From positions 1-5,217 of the forward strand of contig JACCRA010000610.1 of the NCBI GenBank assembly GCA_013813825.1: a DNA stretch of 5,217 bases, given 5' to 3'. Positions 1-5,216 of the stretch are shown here, piece by piece. The stretch is from Pyrinomonadaceae bacterium (GTDB lineage Bacteria > Acidobacteriota > Blastocatellia > Pyrinomonadales > Pyrinomonadaceae). Position 1 is the stretch's first letter, and each line of letters starts with the position of its first letter. The translations under genes were made by a program, and so were the position numbers. Under the pieces are notes generated by a model, which saw only the letters and a program-made list of their open reading frames with translations, made no database searches and was not told the DNA's origin.

Positions 1-32
1 CGCTTCTGTAGTCGGACATTTTCTTCGTTCAT
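1..32 (-). CDS. Start of an unidentified protein, cut by the window edge
   Basis: An ATG lies on the minus strand 57 bp downstream of the stop of the 131-aa secreted protein, preceded by an AGAGGG ribosome-binding site about 8 nt upstream. Only ten codons are visible (MNEENVRLQK), followed by two bases of the next. The visible N-terminus is charged and has no signal peptide, so it looks cytoplasmic, unlike its two upstream neighbours. The short same-strand gap suggests co-transcription with them. The product cannot be identified from ten residues, and the call rests mainly on the ribosome-binding site and position. Confidence 0.4.
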   Translation of the reverse strand, partial: MNEENVRLQK

Positions 33-89
33 TTCGCACCCTCTGATTCCTTTACGTCGCCGGCGATTTCCTTTCCATCTATTCGTCTC

Positions 90-485
90 TTATTTAATCG
101 TCACGAAAAGCGCGTACCTGCCTTTGCCGCTCAAAGCGTGGACCAGAATCCGGTATTCGCCCGTCGCGGTCAGTTCGCCTTCCCAGTTGCGTGTCTTCAG
201 CGCGGCGTCGCCGATTCGCTCGTCGCCCGCGTCCGTCAGGATAAAGCTCATGTCCGTGTTTCTCGACGTGACGCGGACTTCGACGCGTTGACCTTCACGC
301 GCTTTGAATTTGTACTCGTGCGTTTCCTGCTCGTCGGCGATACGCCCTTTGACAACGGCGGAAGATTGACCCGCCGCGAAATTGATTTGTTTTTCGAGGC
401 GATAGCCGTGCTGCGCCCCGGCGTTCGTGGCGAACAAGGTCGTGACGATGAATGCCAAGATTGCGAATGTTGATCGTCGTTTCAT
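90..485 (-). CDS. Small secreted protein with PPC-like beta-sandwich domain
   Basis: This encodes a 131-aa exported protein. Residues 1-24 form a Sec signal peptide: a KRR basic start, a hydrophobic core (residues 7-19) and an AGA/Q cleavage site between 24 and 25. The mature part, about 105 residues, looks like a single bacterial pre-peptidase C-terminal (PPC)-type domain. A short strand (VVKGRIADEQ) is followed by HEYKFKAREGQRVEVRV, then a T/SFIL..DAGDERIG strand and a closing GEYRILV...GRYALFVTI pair. PPC domains are usually C-terminal appendages on secreted enzymes; here the domain stands alone with no enzyme attached, so a binding or stability role in the periplasm or outside the cell is only inferred. 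The start is fixed by AGGAG at 495-499, 9 nt upstream. It follows the 339-aa secreted gene on the same strand, separated by a strong hairpin. I know no specific name for it. Confidence 0.85.
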   Translation of the reverse strand: MKRRSTFAILAFIVTTLFATNAGAQHGYRLEKQINFAAGQSSAVVKGRIADEQETHEYKFKAREGQRVEVRVTSRNTDMSFILTDAGDERIGDAALKTRNWEGELTATGEYRILVHALSGKGRYALFVTIK

Positions 486-511
486 TTCGGTCGTCTCCTG
501 TTCTAATAAAC

Positions 512-561
512 ATTTTGGCGGAAAAAACGCTTTTGAGTCGAAGCGTTTTTTCCGCCAAAAT
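512..561 (-). terminator. Perfect 21-bp hairpin between the two secreted-protein genes
   Basis: Positions 512-532 and 541-561 are perfect inverted complements (21 bp) around an 8-nt loop. The stem contains a GGCGG block and an A6/T6 block, so a U-run falls inside the 3' arm when read from either strand. It begins 11 nt after the stop of the 339-aa gene and ends 26 nt before the start of the 131-aa gene. Placement right after a stop supports a rho-independent terminator or an mRNA 3'-end stabiliser for the upstream gene. There is no separate U-tract after the stem on the minus strand. It may instead be a REP-like or attenuator element that sets the ratio of the two products. Confidence 0.7.
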
Positions 562-572
562 TTCGCCGGTTG

Positions 573-1592
573 TTATTGAGCCTTCGCACACGAAACGGCA
601 ACGTCGTCGGTTCGTCCCGCCGCCACGTCCATATAAGTTTTGCCGTAGCCGCTGCCGTTGTAATCTTGGTAGAAAACGACGGATTGGATGCGGCACGCGC
701 CGGTCGGTTCTTTGACGATGTTGCGCGTGACGAGATAGCGGGCGACGATAACACCCGAAATTTCGTGACGTTTGATTTGCCATTCCGGGCTGGCGATGAT
801 GAGTTTCAGCATTTTCCACTCGAAGCCTGCGCCGTTAATCATCCCTGCGAATTGTTTTTCGAGCGCAGCGTTCCGCATTGCGACTTTCGGAATCTCGACG
901 TTGGCGTTCGCCTTATCGCTGTTGGCATCAACGCTCTGATTGTATTGCGCGATGAGCGCGTCGTAGGTCGCGTCCGTGTTCGGCGCGGAGAAATCGAAGG
1001 TTACGCCGGGCAATTCCGCTTGCTGGTCGCCGCCCGATTTGAACGTCAAGCGCAGCGTTTCCCCGACGTATTTCTTGGCGAAATATGAAAACCTCGAAGC
1101 TGCGGTCGCGTCGTCGCGGTTAAAAATGTCAGCGGCTTTCGGTGAAATCGGCAGCGTGAGAAAAGTCGCGTTGCGCTGTTCGGCGCGAATCGGGATTCCC
1201 CAGTAATCGCTCAAAGTGTTGCTGCCGTCCAATAACATCCAGACAATCATTTCTTGGTTTTCGCCGTTGATGCCGAGTTTCGTGACGGGCTGACCGAAAA
1301 AGACGATGGCGTAAATCGGGTCGCCGGTTTTAAACGAAGTTTCGTATTTCGCAGCTTGCCAATTGTTCGGGTCAATCGGCGATTTCGACAAACCGATGCT
1401 GCCCGACTCGCCGAGCTTCGCGCCCCGCATTGCGCCGCCGTCCGTATTGACGTTCACGTTCGTTTGATTGTTAGTCTTTTCGACTTTCTTTTTAGCTTTG
1501 TTGATTAAATCGCCGAACTGTGCGTTAGAAACGCTTGCGCAAAGCGCGACGACGAAAAGTGCGAGAAGGGCGTTGATTGATTGTCGTTTCAT
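573..1592 (-). CDS. Secreted protein of unknown function (339 aa)
   Basis: This encodes a 339-aa exported protein that I do not recognise. Residues 1-24 are a Sec signal peptide (MKRQSINALLALFVVALC core, SNA/Q cleavage at 24/25). Next comes a lysine- and asparagine-rich linker (residues about 29-52: KAKKKVEKTNN, then NVNVNTDGG), then a folded-looking body from about residue 70 with alternating beta-type segments. A second region (about 240-339) has an EWKMLKLIIASPEW stretch and a closing section with two cysteines, in TGACRIQ and AVSCAKAQ, that could form a disulfide in the periplasm. Aromatic/glycine runs such as FYQDYNGSGYGKTYMD resemble C-terminal parts of uncharacterised secreted proteins. 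The start is supported by AGGAG at 1603-1607, 10 nt upstream. The gene is followed by a strong hairpin and then a second secreted protein whose leader and first codons resemble its own. Confidence 0.88.
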   Translation of the reverse strand: MKRQSINALLALFVVALCASVSNAQFGDLINKAKKKVEKTNNQTNVNVNTDGGAMRGAKLGESGSIGLSKSPIDPNNWQAAKYETSFKTGDPIYAIVFFGQPVTKLGINGENQEMIVWMLLDGSNTLSDYWGIPIRAEQRNATFLTLPISPKAADIFNRDDATAASRFSYFAKKYVGETLRLTFKSGGDQQAELPGVTFDFSAPNTDATYDALIAQYNQSVDANSDKANANVEIPKVAMRNAALEKQFAGMINGAGFEWKMLKLIIASPEWQIKRHEISGVIVARYLVTRNIVKEPTGACRIQSVVFYQDYNGSGYGKTYMDVAAGRTDDVAVSCAKAQ

Positions 1593-1712
1593 TTCTGGTT
1601 GTCTCCTGCTCTCATTCCAATTTTTAGCTTCAGTCTTCCGACCTTTGATTGCAGTGAGGCAGAAACTAACGCGGTATTACCAGGGCGTGGAGAAATTTTG
1701 CAGAAATAAAGA
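1593..1712. other. Upstream region of the 339-aa secreted gene, no gene seen
   Basis: This stretch lies between the terminator at 1713-1742 and the start of the minus-strand gene at 1592. It must contain the promoter of that gene if the hairpin to its right ends upstream transcription. I see the AGGAG ribosome-binding site (1603-1607) but no convincing -35/-10 pair, and no coding frame with a ribosome-binding site or plausible protein. Confidence 0.4.
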
Positions 1713-1742
1713 GAAGGGCAATCCAGATACGGATTGCCCTTC
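1713..1742 (-). terminator. Rho-independent terminator of the broken signal-peptide gene
   Basis: Positions 1713-1724 (GAAGGGCAATCC) and 1731-1742 (GGATTGCCCTTC) pair perfectly over 12 bp with a 6-nt loop. Read on the minus strand, the stem is followed directly by TCTTTATTTCT, a U-rich tail, which gives the direction. It lies about 100 nt downstream of the last readable codon of the frameshifted minus-strand gene at 1845-2101, so it most likely ended that transcript and insulates the 339-aa gene beyond it. There is no U-tract on the plus strand. Confidence 0.8.
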
Positions 1743-1844
1743 GTCGTCACTGGCTGTTGAACTCAGCCCTTATGCAACGAGTTGCTCTAGCGGCAATTGC
1801 TTTTAGCCTACGGCACGAGTATGAAGTTCTTGGTGAAGATAAAT

Positions 1845-2101
1845 TCAAGGCTCGTCGTCCGCAGCATAAGCTGTACACGACCAACTTTGCTTTTCCGCGT
1901 CGAATTGAAATATATACTTTCCGACCGCGCGCATCAGAGTGCCATCCGAGAATTGACTTTCAACCAACGCGCCCAGCTCACGGTCGAAATCGCGCCAGCC
2001 GTCTTTGGCGCTTGCGTGGCAGGCTTTTGCACGAAATATTCGCTGCCCAAACAGCTCATGGCGACGAGCAAAAGACATAGGACATTTAGTATTCGTTTCA
2101 T
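1845..2101 (-). pseudogene. Small signal-peptide protein broken by one frameshift
   Basis: An ATG at 2101, with GGGGA about 11 nt upstream, opens a frame with a signal-like N-terminus (MKRILNVLCLLLVAMSC) and a short linker (EYFVQKPATQAPK). Followed literally, that frame runs into a stop at 1934-1936 after 55 residues. From about position 2004 the neighbouring frame looks coding instead: DGWRDFDRELGALVES, then VGKYIFQFDAEKQSW, ending at TGA 1845-1847. The switch equals loss of one base. An AAAA changed to AAA at 2004-2006 would restore an 85-residue exported protein with the join APK-DGWRDF. The lipobox is weak (AMSC, with M at -2), so lipidation at Cys17 is uncertain. A terminator follows downstream. 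This may be a real pseudogene or a homopolymer sequencing error. The function is unknown. Confidence 0.6.
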
Positions 2102-2184
2102 CTCAAATAATCCCCGGAGAATGGGGGTTCAAGACCGGACGCACTTCGCTGTTGAATCCACGAAACAAAAGAAAGGCTCACATA
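2102..2184. promoter_or_regulatory. Divergent intergenic region
   Basis: This 83-bp gap separates the minus-strand frameshifted gene (start at 2101) from the plus-strand lipoprotein (start at 2185), so promoters for both should lie in or overlap it. The ribosome-binding sites are visible at each end: CGGGGA for the minus gene and GAAAGG (2171-2176) for the plus gene. I could not pick out a convincing -35/-10 pair on either strand, so promoter placement is inferred from gene layout only. Confidence 0.35.
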
Positions 2185-2979
2185 GTGATTATTAGTAAGT
2201 GGCTAGTTGTTTGCATCTGCGTGACAACAGCAATCTCGCTGACAAGTTGCAAATCAGCAACCGAGTCAACAAACCCAACTTCTGTAACTCCGCCTGATAC
2301 CACGTCATCTCCCGTGACAGTCGGCGGCGATGCCGAAGCAGGAATTGAGAAAATCAAACCTGCGCCTGGAACAGGTAATGTGCAGGGGAAAATCTTGTAC
2401 AACAGCCAGCCTGTTGAGAATATTGAAGTCAAGTTGTGTGAAACATTCAACCAGTACTTCGGCGGTTGTGGCGGGAAAAGCTATACGGCGCGAACGGACA
2501 AGGACGGCGAGTATGTGATTACTAACGTGGAGCCCAAAGTATATGAAGGTTTGTTAGCGCGTGTGTTTGACACCGACTCATCTATCTTTGCGGCTTCGGG
2601 GATCGCGGGAATTAGTTCAACCAAATACGAAATTTCTGCGGATAAGACTTTGTTCGTATCGCCGACCCATCTTTTCAAAAGCGATCTAAAGGTGCTCACT
2701 CCTAAAGCGGGAGCTAAGGTAAGCGCGCAAAACTTGAAGTTAAGTTGGGAGTCATACCCGGAGGCGGCTTATTACAAGTTTAGCATTTACCCTGAAGACG
2801 TGAGCATTACATCTCCGCACATCAACGAGCGCGTCGAAGGGACTTCCTTTGATGTGGATAAGCCCCTCCAAAAAGGCACTTACCGTTGGCAAGTTACAGC
2901 TTACAACAATGCAGATAAGAAGTTGTCAGAAAGCAGTAGGGACATTAAGTTCACAATTACTGATGGCTCCGCACAATAA
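2185..2979 (+). CDS. Lipoprotein with carboxypeptidase-regulatory-like and FN3-like domains
   Basis: This encodes a 264-aa lipoprotein from a GTG start with GAAAGG 8 nt upstream. The frame stays open upstream to an ATG at 2005, but those 60 residues are not signal-like and would bury the signal peptide, so the GTG is preferred. Residues 1-21 are a type II signal with a textbook lipobox, LTSC, lipidated at Cys22. Residues 23-62 are a Ser/Thr/Pro-rich flexible linker. Residues about 64-130 match the carboxypeptidase-regulatory-like (prealbumin-type) fold: VQGKILYNSQPVENIEVKL, an insert with Cys85 and Cys95 that could pair, then the hallmark TDKDGEYVITNV. Residues about 168-259 resemble a fibronectin-III-like beta domain (LTPKAGAKVS, LKLSWESYPEAAYYKFSI, GTYRWQVTAYN). 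It is likely anchored in the outer or inner membrane facing the periplasm or surface. No catalytic motif is visible, so a binding or structural role is inferred. The 179-aa exported gene follows 74 bp downstream. Confidence 0.85.
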   Translation: MIISKWLVVCICVTTAISLTSCKSATESTNPTSVTPPDTTSSPVTVGGDAEAGIEKIKPAPGTGNVQGKILYNSQPVENIEVKLCETFNQYFGGCGGKSYTARTDKDGEYVITNVEPKVYEGLLARVFDTDSSIFAASGIAGISSTKYEISADKTLFVSPTHLFKSDLKVLTPKAGAKVSAQNLKLSWESYPEAAYYKFSIYPEDVSITSPHINERVEGTSFDVDKPLQKGTYRWQVTAYNNADKKLSESSRDIKFTITDGSAQ

Positions 2980-3053
2980 GCTTTCTGGAGATCACCAGCG
3001 CGGCTCAATTCCGGTATCAGGCACCCTATCGAGTGACGTAAGGAGAAGAGGCA

Positions 3054-3593
3054 ATGAAACATAAACCATTTTATCTTGTCCTGTTTCTGGTACTTATACT
3101 TAGCAGCGACTTGGCTTGTGGACAGGGATCTCTTGGGGCCATGCCTAAAAAGGCTCGGACGTTGGATGATTACAAGCATCGAACATTGATTGAAATTGCC
3201 GCGGCAGGGTCTGACGTGGTAAGTCCTCGTGACAGAGAAGACAAAGACACGACGGTTGTATCCGGCGATATTCTTCCTTCCCGGGTGAGAGTCACTTACA
3301 AAGGTTTCGTGAGACCGCTCCCTCAGAGCAAGAAGGACGTCATCCTCCGTTGGGCGCGGCAATATGCCGGTGACCCCGCCCATTACACCGTGCCCTACGA
3401 GACCGAAATGCTTTTCATCGAGGATGGCGTGGACCACTGGCTAACAGTCAAGAAGAGTTCCCTTCCGCATTTTAAGGAAGAATTGAAGGAAGGCGAAGCC
3501 GTAGATCTATATGTGATCCGACTCGGCGGGATCAAGAGTAGCGACAAGTGGGGATGGGTGCTTTTGGTGGAGACATTTGTAAAGCCAAAGTGA
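3054..3593 (+). CDS. Exported protein of unknown function (179 aa)
   Basis: This encodes a 179-aa exported protein that I do not recognise. AAGGAG at 3040-3045 lies 8 nt before the ATG, a strong ribosome-binding site. Residues 1-23 form a signal peptide (KHK start, core FYLVLFLVLIL). Cleavage is most likely ACG/Q at 23/24. Cys22 sits in SDLAC, which lacks a proper lipobox residue at -3, so lipidation is possible but less likely. The mature protein has a charged N-terminal segment (LDDYKHRTLIEIAAAG), a central basic stretch, and a C-terminal beta-rich part (about 110-177) with TEMLFIEDGVDHWLTV, EELKEGEAVDLYVIRLGG and KWGWVLLVETFV, which looks like one small beta-barrel-type domain. There is no catalytic motif. 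It probably shares a transcript with the lipoprotein upstream and may act with it in the envelope. The IS element begins 40 bp downstream. Confidence 0.85.
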   Translation: MKHKPFYLVLFLVLILSSDLACGQGSLGAMPKKARTLDDYKHRTLIEIAAAGSDVVSPRDREDKDTTVVSGDILPSRVRVTYKGFVRPLPQSKKDVILRWARQYAGDPAHYTVPYETEMLFIEDGVDHWLTVKKSSLPHFKEELKEGEAVDLYVIRLGGIKSSDKWGWVLLVETFVKPK

Positions 3594-3603
3594 GCTGTAA
3601 AAA

Positions 3604-3633
3604 TCAAAACTTGACCTTGCAGAATGCGCTGTC
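3604..3633 (-). pseudogene. Severed 3' tail of the gene interrupted by the IS
   Basis: Immediately left of the IS, the minus strand reads nine codons (DSAFCKVKF) and a TGA. They are in frame with the truncated gene on the other side of the element when the 1424 bp are removed exactly at the GGG ends. A stop only 10 bp from the convergent gene's stop makes a compact, believable original gene end. The tail is short, so chance in-frame joining (about one in three) cannot be excluded. Confidence 0.4.
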
Positions 3634-3659
3634 GGGTGTAATTAAAAGTGTGACTCAGT
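3634..3659 (+). repeat. Left terminal inverted repeat of the IS
   Basis: This 26-bp end begins GGGTGTAATTAAAAGTG and matches the reverse complement of 5032-5057 at 24 of 26 positions. The differences are T/C at position 6 and A/G at position 24. It lies 11 bp beyond the stop of the transposase and 40 bp past the stop of the 179-aa gene. Confidence 0.9.
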
Positions 3660-3669
3660 GTCGTCACCC

Positions 3670-4647
3670 TCAAGCATCTGCTTGACGAAGCCCCCGCCAG
3701 TATGATTGCCACTCGCCGTTAGCCCGCGTCACTCTCAAGGCCATCATCTTCTCGGCGTTCTCCGCTCTCCACCAGGCGCCGCTTATCTTCAAGCGCGCTT
3801 GCAACACACTGCGATGCCCGCTCTCGACCTCGCCCGAACCGATGGGCAAGCCGCGCGCTCTTGCTCCGGCATAATCCAAGTAATCAAGTCGCGCCCTCAG
3901 GTAGCGTTCGCATCTTCTGACGGGCGCATTCACCTCCGCCACACTTTCCGCTTCTCGATGAGAGGCCAACTCAGCCAACACTTCGGCACTCAGGTTGGCC
4001 TTCATTCTTTCTTGCTGCTGCCACAACCAACTCCGTGCTCCTCGACCGGCGATGGTCGTCGCGGCGGCTCCCAGATATTCCGAGAGATGGTAGAAGTCCA
4101 CTAAAAATGTGGCCTGCGCGCCGAACTGTTCCTTGACTTGTGCGACGATCCACCGCGCCCCGTCTCCGACACAATGCAGGCGCGTATTGTGTCCCGCTCC
4201 AGAGGCCGCGACACACGCTTTCCACATTCGCCCGGCACTCTCGACGCTGCCAAGCGTCGCCGCATAACGCCGTCTCAGACTCTGCGGGTGCCCGGCCAGA
4301 CAGAGCCGTGCTTCCTGCCACTTGCACCCGCGTTGCCGGCGCTTATCCCCTTGGGCCTCACCTATTTCCACTATCGGCACCAGCGTCCCATCGATCTCGG
4401 CCAGCAGTTCTCGCACGCCCTCCCGAGGCAAGCTCACAGCTACTTCACTCTCCAACTGCATCGCTTCGCCGTGTGCTTGGGTGACCACGCGCACCGCGCT
4501 CTGGCTGACTTCCACCCCGTAGTGTTCGCGCACCTTCTCGACCGCTGCCGCAAAGGAGGAGTCCGCCCCAAAGTCCACCACCGCTCGCTGCAACCCTAAA
4601 CTCAAGGAGCGACATTGCACTTGCGCCGACGCGGCAAAGGGACGCAC
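3670..4647 (-). CDS. IS transposase, catalytic frame (orfB, DDE)
   Basis: This is the catalytic half of the IS transposase, which cuts and joins the element's ends. Numbered from the GTG at 4647 (325 aa), the likely metal-binding acidic residues are D86 in EIDGT, D162 in GDGARW and E275 in GSGEVESG. The family segment LVDFYHLSEYL lies at 182-192. The frame is open further upstream to 4728, where TAA (4731-4729) closes it. The extra part reads KLYWLSRFGSVSLEEQVY and continues the typical N-terminal region. This frame therefore starts exactly at the A8 run of orfA, and the functional protein is most likely a -1 frameshift fusion of about 442 aa from the ATG at 4997. No good ribosome-binding site precedes the GTG, so independent translation is doubtful. 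The frame is intact with no internal stops. Confidence 0.87.
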   Translation of the reverse strand: MRPFAASAQVQCRSLSLGLQRAVVDFGADSSFAAAVEKVREHYGVEVSQSAVRVVTQAHGEAMQLESEVAVSLPREGVRELLAEIDGTLVPIVEIGEAQGDKRRQRGCKWQEARLCLAGHPQSLRRRYAATLGSVESAGRMWKACVAASGAGHNTRLHCVGDGARWIVAQVKEQFGAQATFLVDFYHLSEYLGAAATTIAGRGARSWLWQQQERMKANLSAEVLAELASHREAESVAEVNAPVRRCERYLRARLDYLDYAGARARGLPIGSGEVESGHRSVLQARLKISGAWWRAENAEKMMALRVTRANGEWQSYWRGLRQADA

Positions 4648-4688
4648 TCGGTGGTGGTCACCGCGCCGCTGATAAACCTGCTCCTCAA

Positions 4689-4730
4689 GGCTGACTGACC
4701 CGAACCGGCTCAGCCAGTAGAGTTTTTTTT
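4689..4730 (-). promoter_or_regulatory. Programmed -1 frameshift site with downstream stem
   Basis: On the minus strand, GGT AAA AAA AAC is the orfA reading, containing the classic heptamer A AAA AAC inside an A8 run (4723-4730). The orfB frame is blocked by TAA just upstream (4731-4729), and orfA stops at 4710-4712, so the switch must happen within about 19 nt that include this run. Six nt after the heptamer, GGCTGA (4710-4715) can pair with TCAGCC (minus strand, 4689-4694). The 15-nt loop contains a further CCG/CGG pairing, a plausible stimulatory hairpin at typical spacing. Transcriptional slippage on the A8 run is an alternative way to make the fusion. Confidence 0.8.
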
Positions 4731-4997
4731 ACCCTTGCGCTGGGTGTCGCGGCGCGTGTCATATTCCTGAACTAACCGCTCATGTTTCCGCTCGGCCCAA
4801 CTTTGCAGCACCTCTTGCCCAAGTTTACGGACTTGCTCGAAAGCGCGCTCTTCGGCTGCATCGGCGGTGAAGGTATCCCCTTGTTCGTTCTCGACCACCG
4901 AGAGAATCTCTTCCACGCGGGCGCGCAACTCCGGGTACTGTGCCAAACGTGCGGCCAAACGCATGGCGCGCAGAGCTTCATTGTTGTCGTGTGCCAT
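4710..4997 (-). CDS. IS transposase, N-terminal frame (orfA)
   Basis: This encodes a 95-aa frame that is the N-terminal part of the transposase. I prefer the ATG at 4997 because GAGG (minus strand, 5007-5003) lies 5 nt upstream. The frame could also start two codons earlier at GTG 5003, giving 97 aa. The product is helical and charged (ALRAMRLAARLAQYPELRARV, in shorter pieces: ALRAMRLAARLA and YPELRARVEEIL, then EQVRKLGQEVLQSWAERKHE), as in N-terminal regions of ISKra4-type transposases. Made alone it ends KGKKNSTG after the A8 run. A -1 shift there joins it to the catalytic frame. In other two-frame IS elements the short product often acts as a brake on transposition; that role here is inference. 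Confidence 0.8.
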   Translation of the reverse strand: MAHDNNEALRAMRLAARLAQYPELRARVEEILSVVENEQGDTFTADAAEERAFEQVRKLGQEVLQSWAERKHERLVQEYDTRRDTQRKGKKNSTG

Positions 4998-5031
4998 AAT
5001 CACCTCATCCTGAAAGATGACAGTGATTATG
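4995..5031 (-). promoter_or_regulatory. Inverted repeat over the transposase start, with internal -10-like box
   Basis: On the minus strand, CATAATCAC (5031-5023) is perfectly complementary to GTGATTATG (5003-4995), which contains the transposase start codon. An inner TCAT/ATGA pair extends the stem. In RNA that begins outside the element, this stem would bury the start codon and the end of the ribosome-binding site. The left arm itself reads CATAAT, a five-of-six match to a -10 box; a transcript starting there would begin near 5019 and lack the left arm, leaving the start free. No good -35 is visible, so the promoter part is weaker than the hairpin. Confidence 0.6.
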
Positions 5032-5057
5032 ACCGAGTCACACTTTTAATTGCACCC
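5032..5057 (-). repeat. Right terminal inverted repeat of the IS
   Basis: Read on the minus strand, this end begins GGGTGCAATTAAAAGTG and mirrors 3634-3659 with two mismatches. The TAA inside it, at 5046-5048, is in frame with the interrupted gene entering from the right and stops that gene. Confidence 0.9.
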
Positions 5058-5216
5058 CTCCAGATTGAGATTGGCTTCATGATCAAGCAACTCCCAGAGA
5101 CTCTTTTCACTTTTCAACGACTCGGCAATGGCACGCACCAGACTCAACTCCGCACGCTCCTTGCGCCGCGACGTGATGCGTCGCAACTGCTCTTGCAAGC
5201 GTGGGCGATCTGCGAG
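5046..5216 (-). CDS. C-terminal end of an interrupted minus-strand gene
   Basis: This is an open frame entering from the right edge, 56 visible residues, ending at a TAA inside the IS terminal repeat. The sequence is highly charged and helix-like (RLQEQLRRITSRRKERAE, then LVRAIAESLKSEKSLWELL) and ends HEANLNLE followed by GCN, the last three residues being encoded by the IS. If the IS is removed with no duplication, the frame continues through 3633-3604 as DSAFCKVKF and stops at TGA 3604-3606, 10 bp past the stop of the convergent 179-aa gene. The gene has therefore probably lost 9 native residues and gained 3. Its family is not recognisable from this tail; the base use and helix pattern support real coding. 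Confidence 0.6.
   Translation of the reverse strand, partial: LADRPRLQEQLRRITSRRKERAELSLVRAIAESLKSEKSLWELLDHEANLNLEGCN

Larger units (their letters stand above)
3634..5057 (-). mobile_element. Complete insertion sequence, ISKra4 family (ISMich2-like organisation)
   Basis: This is a 1424-bp element bounded by 26-bp terminal inverted repeats starting GGGTG, with two mismatches. It contains only the transposase, read on the minus strand in two overlapping frames. Assignment to ISKra4 rests on the GGG ends, the DDE motifs (EIDGT, GDGARW, GSGEVES) and the LVDFYHLSEYL segment typical of that family. The two-frame design joined at an A-run points to the ISMich2-type subgroup, but that is family knowledge recalled, not compared. 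I find no target-site duplication: the left flank ends GCTGTC and the right flank begins CTCCAG. Both ends and both frames are intact, so it is probably still able to move. It interrupts the 3' end of a minus-strand gene. Confidence 0.85.

Noticed and set aside
570..1088. 172-codon plus-strand open frame antisense to the 339-aa secreted gene
   Set aside because: It lies entirely opposite a well-supported gene with signal peptide and ribosome-binding site, and reads as an arginine/valine-rich mirror of it.
2005..2184. Upstream 60-residue extension of the lipoprotein to an ATG at 2005
   Set aside because: It would place the signal peptide and lipobox 60 residues inside the protein, overlaps the minus-strand gene's coding part, and has no coding-like character; the GTG at 2185 has a good ribosome-binding site.
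1797..2195. 132-codon plus-strand open frame
   Set aside because: It overlaps the minus-strand signal-peptide gene and the lipoprotein start, has no ribosome-binding site, and its composition is not protein-like.
2901..3437. 178-codon minus-strand open frame opposite the 179-aa exported gene
   Set aside because: The plus-strand gene has a strong ribosome-binding site and signal peptide; the antisense frame has neither.
3670..3685. Short palindrome TCAAGCA/TGCTTGA at the transposase stop
   Set aside because: The arms are 7 bp with only 2 nt between them, too tight for a stable RNA hairpin, and no U-tract follows; not called as a terminator.
4138..4599. Plus-strand open frames inside the IS, up to 153 codons
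   Set aside because: They are antisense to the transposase, rich in R, H, P and S, and have no ribosome-binding site.
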